Position numbers and translations under genes: made by a program. A stretch of 64,000 nt of DNA from Xenopus tropicalis (Eukaryota > Chordata > Amphibia > Anura > Pipidae), in contig NC_030678.2 in assembly GCF_000004195.4 (NCBI RefSeq), forward strand, positions 130,601,104 to 130,665,103. The letters run 5' to 3'. Shown one piece after another: positions 35,276-47,005 of this stretch; position 1 is the stretch's first letter; the number at the start of each line of letters is the position of its first letter. The notes under the pieces are model-generated. The model saw only the letters and a list, made by a program, of their open reading frames with translations, searched no databases and was not told where the DNA came from.

Positions 35276-35545
35276 ATATACTACACAAAAATCGGCACTC
35301 ACCATATCAAAAACACTCGTCGGGTGCTGACCAAAAAAATCGAAAGCACATTTATAGAGAACACTCACGGCATCCAAGTATAGAAAAAATCTGTTTATTT
35401 AATCACTGCATCTACGCGTTTCGATCCCCACAGGATCCTGATGACGATCCTGTGGGGATCGAAACACGTAGATGCGGTGATTAAATAAACAGATTTTTTC
35501 TATACTTGGATGCCGTGAGTGTTCTCTATAAATGTGCTTGCTATA
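35276..35545. mobile_element. Penelope-like terminal inverted duplication, nearly perfect
   Basis: The arms 35344-35437 and 35446-35539 are inverted copies of 94 bp with only two mismatches by my reading, separated by 8 bp (CTGATGAC). Each arm holds gcatctacgcgtttcgatcc or its complement. The leading segment (caaaaatcggcactcaccat) lies only on the left. The inverted terminal copy plus hammerhead-like core suggests a PLE end whose body is lost. The high identity suggests a young insertion. Confidence 0.65.
35438..35465 (+). ncRNA. hammerhead-ribozyme-like core with canonical CTGATGA box
   Basis: CTGATGA (35438-35444), one extra C, stem GATCC (35446-35450), loop TGTGG, GGATC (35456-35460), then GAAAC (35461-35465). 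All invariant core bases are present. The downstream strand reads acgtagatgc, while the bases before the box are ggatc, so only about 3 bp of stem I can pair; the box sits at the palindrome junction, so the native upstream strand is probably lost. The other arm retains ACGCGTA after GAA. Confidence 0.5.
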
Positions 35546-35559
35546 TATATATACACACG

Positions 35560-37856
35560 CTTGAGACTACATATCTCATGAAATGTTTGCCTAACACCCC
35601 CCTCTGGCACCACTAGGCTTGGACAGCACCTTAAAGATACTACAGTGTCCATATGAATAAGGTACTGTATGTAATTGATAGCAGTGAAACCTTGGCTTTG
35701 CTAACACATATCACTTCTTCTACTACTAGTGGGCCTTTTTACCAAGAACTGCCTTCAAAAACATAAAAATACAAGCTCCAACAACTCCAATGAGTTATTC
35801 AGGAGAGAGTAGAAAGTTTTCTTTACCATATTAAATATGTCAGTCAACAATCTTGCGTTCCAGTTTCCAAACCCCTACGACACAACATTTTTTTTTCTGT
35901 TTCTGTATTTTTTCTGGTCTGAACAACTCCAATGAGTTATTCATGAAAAAGGAGAAATTTTGCTTTAGCACATTAAATATGTCAGTTGACAATCTTGCAT
36001 TCCAGTGTCCAGGCCCCAATGACACAAGACAACAAATTCTTCTGTTAAATGTCCTGCAATAGTTTGCAAATGTTGCTATTGTTAATTTTCTTCTTAGAGT
36101 TATAGCTTACACTGCTATAACATAGTAATATAGATTAAGTAGTGAGATGGTGCTTGGTTCCCCACAATAAATCACAGCAGTCTTTTTAGTCTATAATACG
36201 TGATAAGACCACTGAGTTAGTCAAACTTTTTTTAATTTACTATTTTTTTACCTGTCAAGTCTGGCATTGGTTATAACAACTGCTTTCAGTGCAATTCAGT
36301 AAGGGCTTTGGAGAAGTGGTGTGATTGTAGCTTTATCAGAAAGCTCCATATTGTGATTTATTTCTCAAGATGCGCTAAAAAAAAACAAACAAACATGAAT
36401 ACAGGGTTATTTAAAAAAAGATTGGTTTATCAAGGTTAAGTTCCTTTCAAAGCACTGAAAATGTAAACACTAGTACTCTACTTAAAATACTCAAGGAGTT
36501 ACCATAAGAATTAACAAAGTACACTTTAATGCAATGTACTTTAAACTTCAGAAAGGAATGGTTTTGTGCTAGTCTCTTTTATTAACAGTTTTCTGTACTC
36601 GCAATCATTTTATAATAGTTTTCTGAAATTCTCAGCTCATCTCAATTTAAATGCATTATTCGGAAACACTGGCATTTAATGGAACCTATTCAGAAGAATA
36701 CACATTGATTTTTCATTGCTTTTTATGACTGTGCATCAAACACTATTATGAGCAGTTTGTTTGCCATACATAAAGCGTATATGATGTCATAACAAAACAG
36801 AAATGCAAATTGCAAAATGGCAATGTATGCACAATACAAGAAAAATGTAGTCTTGCTATACAGTATGCCTTGTTAGTTATGTTTTTATATATATTTACAC
36901 ACAAATCTCAGATCCCACTGAGCCAATAAACAGTACTGAGCATGTTATAAATTTTAAGCCAATCAAAATGTTTATCACCAAAAACTCAAAACAGCTCACT
37001 CGTCAAGGTATTAAGAAAAATCTAATTTTGCTTTGCTGAATGTCCCCAACATTTGGCATGCAAAACATTTTGCAATGTTCAGTCAAATCTTTCTGTTACT
37101 CAGAATTATTGGCTCAGTTCTAGAATCACGGTCTCTACTTTGTGAGGTATATGACCTCTTCTTGTTTTGCTTTTGCTATGTTTTTGCCTTCCATTTGTTC
37201 ACTAATTGTTGTTGTTGTAACATCAATGGCACTGCAATCTTGCCTCCTCATAAACACAACAGATCCAATCAATAAATCTTTCTTCTGTCATCCTTTCTTA
37301 TTCTGCCAATGTATGCATAGTCTCATTTCTTTCCATTGTAGCCAGTATTTGTATTTCTTCATTTAAAAGTTTCTTGCTTCTATTTATTCTGACATTTCCT
37401 TTACATTCCTGAGATGAATGTAAGAGTTTGTTGTTGTCCAGTAACTAATAGAGACCAGAAACTTTTTATAGTCTGGTAGTTTGAGTAGTTAAGCACACTT
37501 TATGTTAACCATCTTTATTTGACTGACAAGTAGCTATTAAACAAAAAGGTAAAAAAGTATGGTCTGGCAGCTTCTCCAGTTTGAACTCACTTGAGCCACA
37601 TTTATATCTCTGGTACAGTCAGCGAAACCATCAGAATTTCACTGGTCTTTACAGACAATTAAATCTGAAAGTGAGAGATATCTTCTACCATCAGCTTGTC
37701 TATATATCTGCTTGTACCACACATTGACTAATTAAGTTAATTGATGTAACCTGGCCATTGATATGCACAGCATTATTACATTGGGTCTATGGAACAATTG
37801 GTTTAATAACCTGAAAGCATGAGGCTGCCTTTACTTTCAAATTCCGCCACTACTTT
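35560..37856. other. no recognised gene; one local duplication
   Basis: Around 35785-35880 and 35925-36020 a segment of about 95 bp is repeated in direct orientation (aactccaatgagttattca ... ttaaatatgtcagt ... aatcttgc). Otherwise I see no known repeat or coding signature. Confidence 0.5.
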
Positions 37857-38445
37857 AAGGGGGACATTTACTAATACTCAATTTTTTTTCCATGATTGTT
37901 TTTTTTTTTGTGCCAAAATACAATTTTAACGTGAAAAAAAAACATGATTTTTTCATGATTTATTTTGTAACAAAATGGAGTCCGATTGCGTTTTTTTCGT
38001 AATGATCGGTACTTTGCGATTTTTTCGTATGTTTTGCGATTTTTTCGGATTCTTTACGAATTTTTCGGATCCAATACGATTTTTGCGTAAAAACGCGAGT
38101 TTTCCTATCCTTTACGAAAGTTGCGTAAAAAGTTGCGCATTTTGCGTAGCGTTAAAACTTACGCGAAAAGTTGCGCATTTTTCGTAGCGTTAAAACTTAA
38201 CGCTACGAAAAATGCGCAACTTTTCGCGTAAGTTTTAACGCTACGCAAAATGCGCAACTTTTTACGCAACTTTCGTAATGGATACGAAAAACTCGCGTTT
38301 TTACGCAAAAATCGTATTGGTAACGAAAAATTCGTACAGAATCCGAAAAAATCGCAAAACATACGAAAAAGTCGCAAAATGTTCGTTTTCAAGTCGGAAC
38401 TTTTCCAATTCGGGTCGGATTCGTGGGTTAGTAAATCAGCCCCTT
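37857..38445. mobile_element. palindromic acgaaaaatcg-type element
   Basis: The left end AAGGGGGACATTTACTAA and the reversed right end AAGGGGCTGATTTACTAACC bound a near-complete palindrome of 'cgattttttcgta' / 'tacgaaaaaatcg' words. The core is a perfect inverted repeat (38112-38278). The open frames of 70, 77, 98 and 85 codons on both strands mirror each other and are not genes. Confidence 0.85.
38112..38278. repeat. perfect 81-bp inverted repeat with 5-bp spacer
   Basis: The arms 38112-38192 and 38198-38278 are exact complements, with AAACT between them. Similarity continues outward with mismatches into the rest of the element. Confidence 0.95.
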
Positions 38446-38532
38446 ATTGTCGCATATGTGCGACAATACAAAAAAGTTGCAGTTTTCAATTTTTTCTGCT
38501 TCTTTTGTATGTGCTTTTTTATTCAGATCTTT

Positions 38533-38612
38533 TAATGAGTGACTGAGTGGAAATGAGTTTAGTCATAGTCTTAAAAACCTCTAAAATCATGAAAATGTTG
38601 ATAATGAGCCCG
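38533..38612 (-). repeat. fragment of a ggcccatttatcaacatt repeat
   Basis: In reverse: 'gggctcattatcaacatttt', then 'catgattttagaggttttt'. The same order occurs at 51955-52070. Confidence 0.5.
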
Positions 38613-39345
38613 TATTTACTTACACTAGATTTTTTTATTCTAGTTTTTTGGTGCCAAAATTTGATTTTGTTAGTTTTAGTTTTCAACAAAACTACACCAA
38701 ATCTGAATGAAAAAATACAGCATCTAAAAACTGTCAAGAACACATAGAAGTCAATGGCAGCTGTCCCTTTTTTATAAACGGAAAATCTTTCTTTGCTTTG
38801 TTGTTTTAAAGGTTTTCTGAGTTTTTTTTTTATACTGACATTTCTGTGACAATAAAAAAAAAAGTTGCACGTTCCACGGTGCAATTTTCAATGGGGCAGG
38901 AGGTCTTTAAACGGGGCCTGTCCCCATGATATGGGGACGAATAGTACACATAGTACAAAATATTGATCAAGTTCCCAAACTGAGACAAGCAGGAAATCTG
39001 ATATTCAATGGTTCTTAAACAAAAGAAACTTTTGTAGATATGGAAATTTGAGATCATGACCCCCTAACAGCCTTAAAAGAAATCTTAACCAAGAATAAGG
39101 TGAACTGATTAGTATTTAAATGTTTTACTTGGCATCCATGTAATGTATTTATGTTTGGATTGTAAAATCCCATTTGAAAAATTAGTAAAAAAAATGTAAA
39201 CCATTACAATGTCTGCTAAAATGTTCATTTCATTTAGCATTCAGCAGAAACATAAATAAAAGAGTACTAACTTAAAATGTGAAAATACACATCAATAATG
39301 AATGTAACAAGATTTTCCCTTAGGACAGAATTGTGTTGTATAGTC

Positions 39346-39646
39346 TAGGGGGCACATTTACTAATCCACGAACGTTCGAAAAGCGTCCGAATGCGTGTTT
39401 TTCAGTAATGATCGGTATTTTGTGTTTTTTTTGTCGCGAAAAAATCGTATTGTTTTTTCCGCCGTTTACAATTGCTCAATACGAAAAAGTCGTGACAATT
39501 CGCGAAAAAGTCGTGACGGCGATGAAAAAGTCGTGAAATTCGCGAAAAAGTCGCGATGGCTACGAAAAAAAACGCAAAATTTTCATTTCCAATCCGTTTT
39601 TTTCCCATTCCGGATTCGGATTCATGGTTTAGTAAATGTGCCCCTA
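39346..39646. mobile_element. palindromic acgaaaaagtcg-type element, short copy
   Basis: TAGGGGGCACATTTACTAAT at the left; the reversed right end is TAGGGGCACATTTACTAAAC. The interior is gtcgtgacggcgatgaaaaa-type words. It lacks the 60-bp core seen in 21141, 26231 and 53593. Confidence 0.82.
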
Positions 39647-40113
39647 GGTGTAGATCGACTGCCCATTTGTCACATTGAGGTAAGTTTTGTTATTAAAATA
39701 AATAATTAAATGTAATAAATAGGGACGAACAAACTTTTTCAGCTGGTACAGCTTGTGTGGCAAAATTTATGTTTTTGGCAGTGGTGCAAATTTTTGTGAA
39801 TCTGAACTAGAATTTTGAAATTCAGGTTAAATTGTCCTGAAAAAAAAAAAGAAAAAAAGGCAACATTATTATTATGCACCCCTTGCTTTCAACATCAACT
39901 AGTCAGAATGGCGCCCTCCTCTGCCCTCCCACATCTATCTAAGGAGCTCTTTGTATTTGGAAGATTTGGGATTGTTTTGATGATTTTTTTGAACAGCTGT
40001 AGCATGGTGTGTGATGTGAAAATGGTAAATCTTTTTCTGTTAGCTGGTGAGTGCTATGTGTTCTAAAATCATATATTAACCGCAAAGAGGAAAATGGCTC
40101 ACACTGTGTATAT

Positions 40114-40305
40114 AGGTGCCTATTTATTATGCTGTATAAAATAAAAATTCGCTGCAAAAAAATGGTGTAAAAAGCTGTGAAAAACCAATGGAGAAGTTTG
40201 CCATCTGAACGCCAGATTTTACGCCATTGTTTTACTTAAGTTTCAATAGAAGAAAAAACACATTAAAAAATTACGCTGATTTTACACCATAATAAATCTG
40301 CCCCT
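40114..40305. mobile_element. aged palindromic MITE (atttattatgctgtataaaa)
   Basis: Left 'aggtgcctatttattatgct' and reversed right 'aggggcagatttattatggt' form decayed inverted ends. Internal 'gtgtaaaaagctgtgaaa' and 'ttttacgccattgttttac' are shared with 60036. Confidence 0.65.
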
Positions 40306-41344
40306 CATTCTTTATGCCATTTAACACATGACACAAAGCAAGGGGCACTAGGAAAGGTCCAATTACTTTCCTACAGTAGCCAGGGATATAGTCTACATAT
40401 AGTCCACAGTGAGTTTCAGTCTCAAGTACATTTAATACATAAGTCTTATCTACAAGTACAAACACAATGCAGTTCTTTTACACCTGCATATACCAGGACA
40501 AATGTGTTTGTTATGCTATAAAATATATTTACACATTGTAGAGCAGGAAACAGGTAGAAAGAGGTTAATCCTTGTTAAAGTCTACATATATAGGTCACCA
40601 ACATATGTGGTTTATAACATTCTGAACATAATTATTCTCCTCTAATAGGAAAAAAGGTAATAATGTACATCTGTGTGGAAACACAAGACAGCAATTTTGT
40701 AAAAATAAAACGCATGGTCCCTAAGCAAATATAACTGGGATTCTGAAAAAAGAATAATGTCAGCACATGCTCCGTTTTCAATCATCTTAATTGAGCAGAA
40801 TAAAAAAAAGAGAGAGATTTTTCATTTTTAGTTCTATCAGCTGAAAAATGGCAATTCCATTACTTTCAATCACGAGATCATTTACAAAAAGCAATGGGAA
40901 CTTAATTGGCTTTATGTGACAATATCTACAGCATATACTAATATACATCTTGAGAATATATTACAGAATATAACTCTAACAAGCTGTTCAGCAATTTTAT
41001 TACTCCCAGAACTAAAGTTTAATGCATTGATGCTGATTTCTCTCTTTAAGAATATTATAAGGTAAAACAAAAATACAATAACTTGTATGAATCATGATAT
41101 TATAACTTTGTTTGCTGTAAAATAACACATAATTAGAATTATTTATTTAGTACAAAGAACTGAATAGTACATATGCAATTAAAAAAAGTTATGTTTTAAT
41201 GTTATGTGCTATATTTGATTAGGGGAATTTCCTTGCAGATTGAGAGCATTTGCTAGAAAAGATTATTTTTAGTGGAAAGGCCAAAGCATCTTTTATTCTG
41301 CAGAACCAAAAGTGGGTAGTGATTAGAAATAATTTGCCAGGCAG
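40306..41344. other. no recognised gene or repeat
   Basis: AT-rich unique-looking sequence. Confidence 0.45.
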
Positions 41345-41460
41345 GGTCGGACTGGGAGGTGCAGGCGCCCCTGTACCCCCCCAATGGCCCACGCTGCCCT
41401 TCACACCCCCCCCAGGAGCCTCCAACACCCTCCGACCCCCTTCCCCGAATGGGCCTAAAT
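41345..41460 (+). repeat. fragment of the gtcggactggg repeat, C-rich
   Basis: Begins 'agggtcggactgggaggtgc' and continues very C-rich. Related starts are at 46950-47005 (inverted, 'gggccagtccgacactgc') and 54065. Confidence 0.5.
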
Positions 41461-41539
41461 GAACTCACGTGTGGTGCATCGGGGGAGGAGTAATGGCGGA
41501 TTGTGGGAGTGCCCTGGGGGGTTCGGGTCTGGACCGCCA

Positions 41540-41730
41540 GATTCACGTTGAATTCTGCGTTTCACCATTGGATTATGTTACAAAACAGGCATCAAAATTT
41601 GTGCACAAAAAATTGTCGTGTGACAAAAACATTTTTTGCCAAGGTCAAAATGCAAACATTTTTCCATGGTTCGCCATTGGTGAATTATTTCTCAAAACGT
41701 GCAACAAAATTCACAGTGTAAAAATTTGGA
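41540..41730 (+). mobile_element. truncated hAT-type MITE, TAGTGATGAG family
   Basis: Body words only: 'ttctgcgtttcaccattgga', 'tggttcgccattggtgaatt', 'caaaattcacagtgtaaaaa'. Neither terminus is present. Confidence 0.5.
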
Positions 41731-41904
41731 CCCTAGCAACCAGATAGCTGCTACAATTCCAAACTGTAGAGCTGCTGAATAGTTAGCTTAATAATTCAAA
41801 AACCACACATAATAAAAAATTAAGGAGAACTGCAAATTGTCTCAGAATATCACTTTCAGCATCATACTTTAAAAGTCAATATAAGGTTGAACAACCCCTT
41901 TTAA
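41731..41904 (-). mobile_element. right end of a T2/Kolobok-type TTAA MITE
   Basis: Ends 'aaggttgaacaaccccttttaa', a T2-type terminus at TTAA 41901-41904. Upstream 'ccctagcaaccagatag' and 'aattcaaaaaccacacat' match a frequent frog repeat that I recognise. The left end is lost. Confidence 0.65.
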
Positions 41905-42029
41905 TGTAGTGCTATGCTGTATAGTGTGGCATGCATATTTCTTTGTAACTTAATTTTGTATGTTGATATTGAGATCTCTGTTGATAATTTAAAGACTTAA
42001 ATACATAATTGGTTAATTGGTGGGCACTT

Positions 42030-42576
42030 CCACCACATATGTTATAGCTATGTCAATGCCTATAGGGGCATGGTCTGACCATGACTGTGCTCCTATTCAG
42101 GTTCTTGAAACTGTGGATGTTGTTTGTGGGTCCACTTATATAACATTCATTCTAGTGTGGCTGGAGTGGTGTAGAGAGTAATAAGTGTAGTCTCTGTCAT
42201 TATAATGCATCCATACATCTATTACAGTGTATTAATGTAATAATTCACGAAGTGTCCATGCTAGTGTAAGTCTTATCAGTTATTTTGACCTTCTCTGAAT
42301 GTCAATAAGTGGGTCTAAAATGCTGTTTATATCTCCCATCATAACACACCTGCCTTGTTTATGGTACATTAATTGAGCTAGGATTCTGGATATAAACTGC
42401 AGTTGATTTGTGTTGGAAGCAAACAGGTTGATAAGTGTATTTATTTGGTTCTCTGACGTGCATATTAACATAAGGATCAATATAGATACTCCCTTTGATT
42501 TAGTTTTAGTAATAGCATGGTAACTATGTGTATATATTTTATTGCAAAATAAAGCCTTGTATGGCCTTTTTAGCAT
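42030..42576 (-). pseudogene. L1/Tx1-type LINE ORF2 endonuclease fragment
   Basis: Reading the minus strand, a frame from 42576 contains KTKSKGVSILILM and GRCVMMGDINSILDPLID. These correspond to the KSKGVAILI and GDFN motifs of L1-type apurinic endonucleases. After frame breaks, SWSDHAPIGIDI is readable around 42045-42085, with S-D-H-A-P at 42064-42078, the catalytic SDH motif. In GDIN the usual F is I. The part downstream of the endonuclease (reverse transcriptase) is absent. Multiple stops and frameshifts make it non-functional. Confidence 0.75.
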
Positions 42577-43090
42577 CCTCTGGAGAGGAAAGGGAAACCT
42601 GCGTGTCTGGTTTAATCACTATAAGTTTAACTGGGTAGCTCCATCGGTAGAAAAGGTTGCTGTCCATTAAAGCTAGTGACCTGCTCAAACATTCTGCATT
42701 TTGCCAGGGTCGCTTGCAATAGGTTAATGTAAATTTGCTTTAGCTTTGTTGCTTTAGATTTTTTTCCTCACAGTTTCAAATTGTTGCACTGTGATGTGTC
42801 CTTGAGGTCAGCAAATTTGTTATTCAAGTGCTGCAGTTCTTTTTCCATTTTGTCTTGCGTGTCTGTCAGTTTATTGTGGACCTGTAGAAAGTTTTGGTTT
42901 TCAGCTTCAGTTTGCTTGAGATCTGTTGCCTGCATCACATTGCTTTGCTCTGTGAGTACTGATCCAAGATGGTGCCAGAAATGGGTTGTTGGTAAGCACC
43001 CGAATGTAGGCATATGCTGTAACTTGTTGTAAAGGCTTTTTAGCTTGATGTTTCTGGAACTCCCTTGATTCTTTATTTATCTTGCAGGTA
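42577..43090 (-). pseudogene. L1/Tx1-type LINE ORF1 fragment with lost middle
   Basis: The minus strand from about 43013 encodes a coiled-coil-like stretch (LTDTQDKMEKELQHLNNKFADL) ending DTSQCNNLKL, like the D-x-E-x-R-S-R-R-N-N-L-R-L sequence that closes the L1 ORF1 coiled coil. Further on, in other frames, YRWSYPVKLIV and then LSSPEDAKK match the ORF1 C-terminal domain pattern. The RNA-recognition part between them appears deleted. It lies directly upstream of the ORF2 fragment, the normal L1 order. Confidence 0.65.
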
Positions 43091-43104
43091 AGGTTTCTGA
43101 GTCT

Positions 43105-43180
43105 CTTTGTTACATAGTTACATAGGGTTGAAAAAAGACCATTGTCCATCAAGTTCAACCCATCCGAGTAAACCCAGCAA
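43105..43180 (-). mobile_element. CR1/L2-type LINE 3' tail, inverted
   Basis: Plus strand 'gttacatagttacatagggt' then 'tgaaaaaagaccattgtcca' and 'tcaagttcaaccca'. This is the reverse of the tail at 27565-27632. It abuts the L1-type remnant. Confidence 0.75.
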
Positions 43181-43861
43181 CGGTGGTGCGGACCACAGCT
43201 GTCAAATGTCCATCCATTGTTGACTAACTCCTCCAATGGCATGCACATTTCCAAACCTTCTTTGTTATTTCTTCATCTTTAATGCTGAGGATATTTTAAA
43301 AAGGGTTGAAAGCTCATATATTGTACATGTCAAAAATGTATCTTAGTCCAGGACAAACTAATATAGGAAATGATCAGGAAATATATACTCATAAAGCTAT
43401 CTGCAAGTCAATGTTGTTTTATTGTGTACGTAATATGTCCAAGAATATCTGATTTGAATAATCAAAACACCACCAAGTATTTCAAGATAGATTAATTGCT
43501 ACTAAATCAGCCCATAAATTGCAAAACAAGCTTCACATTATGGGTTAAAATCATACTAAAGGTGAATACCCTCTCTTTTTAACAACAGGTATTGAATAAA
43601 TATCTACATATATAAACCTGCCCAGTAGCCCATATAGTGTGTGCATAGATTTGTTTGCTTTCACAGGCACGTTACTACAGTTAATATGAGTAGTTAAATC
43701 TCCAGTACCAAGGTCAGTGTCAGGTTTACAGGCTTAGGGAATTGTGTTTTTGCCGCACATGTTATCCCTATAATTAATCATGCCTTTACACTGAAAATCC
43801 TGGTTATAGTAAGGTGGATACATACAACTGTGACTAAATTGCATGCATCCATATTGGTGGC

Positions 43862-44000
43862 AAAACAATCCTATTGGGTTTATTTAATGTTTGCATGATT
43901 TTTAGCAGATTTAAGGCATAGTGATCCAAATTTTTAAAATATCCGTTAACTGTAAAACCCCAGGTCCCATGCATTCTGGATAATAGATGCTATACCTGTA
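43862..44000. mobile_element. right part of a TACAGGTATGGGACC-ended MITE
   Basis: Contains 'aaaacaatcctattgggttt', 'gcattctggataatagatgc' and ends 'tatacctgta'. The left half is missing. Confidence 0.75.
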
Positions 44001-45373
44001 TATACAAATAAAGCAAATAATATTTCTATTTTATGTCACACCGTTTTTATGTTGCTTGTTGAATGTGGTTTTGGAGGTTGTATACTGACTCTGTATTGAC
44101 TCTGGGCTGAATTTAGTTCTTATTTATCTATCACTTTTGAATGAAGGAAGCTGGTACTGAAAAGCTAGCTACATACGTCTTATTCAATTACCATTTACAT
44201 TTAGTCCCACATGAGATTATTGCCTTATATACTCTTGTTCTGTGTTGTGGCTACAATGTAAAAATCCTCTGAAATAAAAGCAACATAAATTGGTGAATGT
44301 CAATAAAAAGTAAATTGACTCAGATATTGTAAATGCATGAAGAAGAAACCCATAAGGTGTTTTGTGATGTGCTTAATAATTCCTCTACCTTGTTAACACA
44401 ATTTAACTACATTGCATAATTTTAGGTTTAGTCACAAACATGTACGATGCATTTCTCCAAGAAGTTTGGAATTGGTTTTCTTGTGTTTCTCTAGTGAAAA
44501 GGTTTGATCAAGCTGAATTTCATTTGTGGTGATAGCTACAAAGAACCAGATGGAATACCTCTGTAGTATGGGATTTCAAATAATTGATGTGGAAGCTGTT
44601 TGCCTCATTTAGAATTAGCATTCAGTGACTGCGTGCCTAGTTCCAGAAATTGAGAGAGCAGAGAGGACTGTATTTATGATAGTGACGTGAGCAGGATGAA
44701 AATGAAGAATAAGGAATAATTTCTTATTTGTTCAGACATTTGCTTCTATAACCGCAGTTGGTAATGGGTGCTGGTAATTAAAAGTACTAACACCAACAGC
44801 GTCTTGAGTTATAAATCAATCTGACTTTGATTTATTGTTTGTTAAATAAGAAGTTCCACTGAATGACCTTTTCAGGTATATTGCTGACCTTTACAGTGGC
44901 ATTTCATGTAATTTTACAAATCTCCAGAAAGCCTATTAGAATCATGGACATTTTGATTGGTTGGGAACAAGTGCTGTGGACAATTTTTCATTATCCGCAT
45001 CTAAACAAGAATTATAACTTAATCCTGTCTTAATCTTGGGCAGAGAGTTTTATACATAGGTAGTCATTTGTGAATTCAGCAAGGGAAAGATTGTTTTAAA
45101 GGGTCAAAGCAATTAAATGAACAACTAAATTAACTCATTGCTGTTACTGTCAATTACATTTTTAGATATGGTCAAGTATATTTATGGCTACGCCACACTT
45201 TAAATCTCATACACCAGGCATTGCCGATTAGATTGATATTACTTCATATAAAAAAAGCAATCAAAATAAATATGTAACATAAGCTTTAATATAAATCTTA
45301 GATCTTAAGGTGGCCAGCATTAGTGTTATTCTAAACAGATGTTATACTTGCAATAAAGTTTTCACTTTTGTGT
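44001..45373. other. no recognised gene or repeat
   Basis: One of the longer stretches free of recognised transposons. Comparison between frog species would show whether it holds conserved non-coding elements; I cannot judge that here. Confidence 0.45.
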
Positions 45374-45375
45374 TA

Positions 45376-46211
45376 CCGTAAATATTCGAGTATAAGCCGA
45401 GTTTTTCAGCACCAAAAATGTGCTGAAAAAGTCTCCCTTGGCTTATACTCGAGTATACGTATGGGAGCGACGGGGGTGGGGGGGGGTCGCGCACACGTGC
45501 AGGAGCGCACACTCTTGCTGTGATAGTTCTAAGTCCTGAAGGTATTGTGTATTTTGTGTACTGTAAGACATTACAAAGGCTAATTTTATAAGGAAATGTA
45601 TAATAAATATTGTGTTCTGCTGTGTATTCTATGTACTGTAAGGCAGTACAAGGCTCATTTTATTAGGCAATTTATAATGAATATTGTGTTCTGCTGTTTT
45701 ATCATCTGATTCTTTCATTTTTATATTCACAATAGTTGGGGAATGTTGAGGCTCTCTAAAGGACCATATGCACAGCCTCATATAAATCTGTACTTTAGCC
45801 TAATATATGATGCAGCTTAATAACCAAATAAATCAAAATACTGGTATTTAGAAACTACACGGCACTGTAACTGCAATTGGCTTCATTCAGGGATGGCTAG
45901 ATTCATGTGCTGGGAGCACACACAACATGGGTTAATAAGATGTGAGTGCACACTGCACAAATGCGATTGATGGCTTCTCCATGGCTGCATAAGGCCCCTG
46001 TGAACCTACACAAACTATAAGTCTACCCTGATGCACTCTCACAAATAGAAGTTATTAGACAGTAGAGACAGTTAAAAAAAAACTTACCAGTAGCTGCTGT
46101 ATTTCCCACCCTAGGCTTATACTCGAGTCAATAAGTTTTTCCAGTTTTCTTAGGTAAAATTAGGTACCTCGGCTTATATTCGGATCGGCTTATACTCGAG
46201 TATATATACGG
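45376..46211. mobile_element. TA-flanked MITE (Tc1/mariner-like), long copy
   Basis: Left CCGTAAATATTCGAGTATAA and reversed right CCGTATATATACTCGAGTAT, flanked by TA (45374-45375 and 46212-46213). A subterminal inverted repeat (ttttcagcaccaaaaatgtg / ctgaaaaag) follows the left end. The interior includes a G-rich tract at about 45470-45487 and a local direct repeat near 45535-45700 (tattgtgttctgctgt). No transposase. Confidence 0.82.
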
Positions 46212-46389
46212 TACTTATTATTAGTGGTTTGTAATGAAATGTTCCTTGTGTGTCAAGAAGCTTTCTTTAGTGGTTGCATGGTATATTTCCTGTGGTCACA
46301 GCTAAGTTGTGGTGACTGCTTAGTAAATTAAACCGTATCATATCTATATGCAAACACTGTAATTTGCATAATGAAAAAATATACATTCA

Positions 46390-46700
46390 GTATACAATAG
46401 ACATTTTCTTAGCTTCCCAGGTGCCCCCCCCAGCCATTTGATTTGTGCTCTGATAAACTTCAGTCTCTCTTTACTGCTGCACTGCAGTTCTACAGCCAAT
46501 CAACAGAACAATGGGTACAAGATAGCAGTTCCTTGGCACCTCTCCTAATAGATCCAGCTGGCTGAACTGATAGCACGTCCATGTTTCCATGCTACTGCCC
46601 CTGCTCTACTTTGGGATAATAACACTGCTGGTTGAAAAACCCTCCTGTATTTTAGTGAATGGGCAAAGTTAACATATTGCCTCCCATTATTTTAGGCTAA
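46390..46700 (+). mobile_element. internal fragment of the ttctgtcatg TTAA MITE family
   Basis: Matches 18271-18734 across 'cttcccaggtgcccc', 'gctctgataaacttcagt', 'tactgctgcactgcagtt'; then 'agaacaatgggtacaagata'. Neither TTAA end was found. The C tract is short here (8 C). Confidence 0.65.
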
Positions 46701-46949
46701 TGGCAAATGAGGAATTTTGTTGCTCTCAGAAAATATGTGCTTTCCACAGGCAAAAAATCTTTGGTTCCAGTGGAAATCTACAGCACATCATGTAACGCTT
46801 TTTTATGGTTGTGTTTTACTGACCCCAATCTACACTGACACCAAAAAAAGGTATTTTCAGGAGATTTGTCGCCTGCAGGTAGTTCAGAGTTTCTATGTGA
46901 AATCTGCCAGTTGCCATAACCCTTAAGAGTTATGGCAGCTACTGTGAGC

Positions 46950-47005
46950 CAACAAACCGGGAATTTTCCTGGTATCCCTGTGGGCCAGTCCGACACTGCA
47001 AGAAG
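46950..47005 (-). repeat. fragment of the gtcggactggg repeat, inverted
   Basis: Plus strand 'ccctgtgggccagtccgaca'. The reverse, gtgtcggactggcccacagg, matches the starts at 41345 and 54065. Confidence 0.6.

Noticed and set aside
38159..38546. Several 70-98 codon frames rich in F, R and K
   Set aside because: Mirror-image translations of a palindromic element; no start context or domain.
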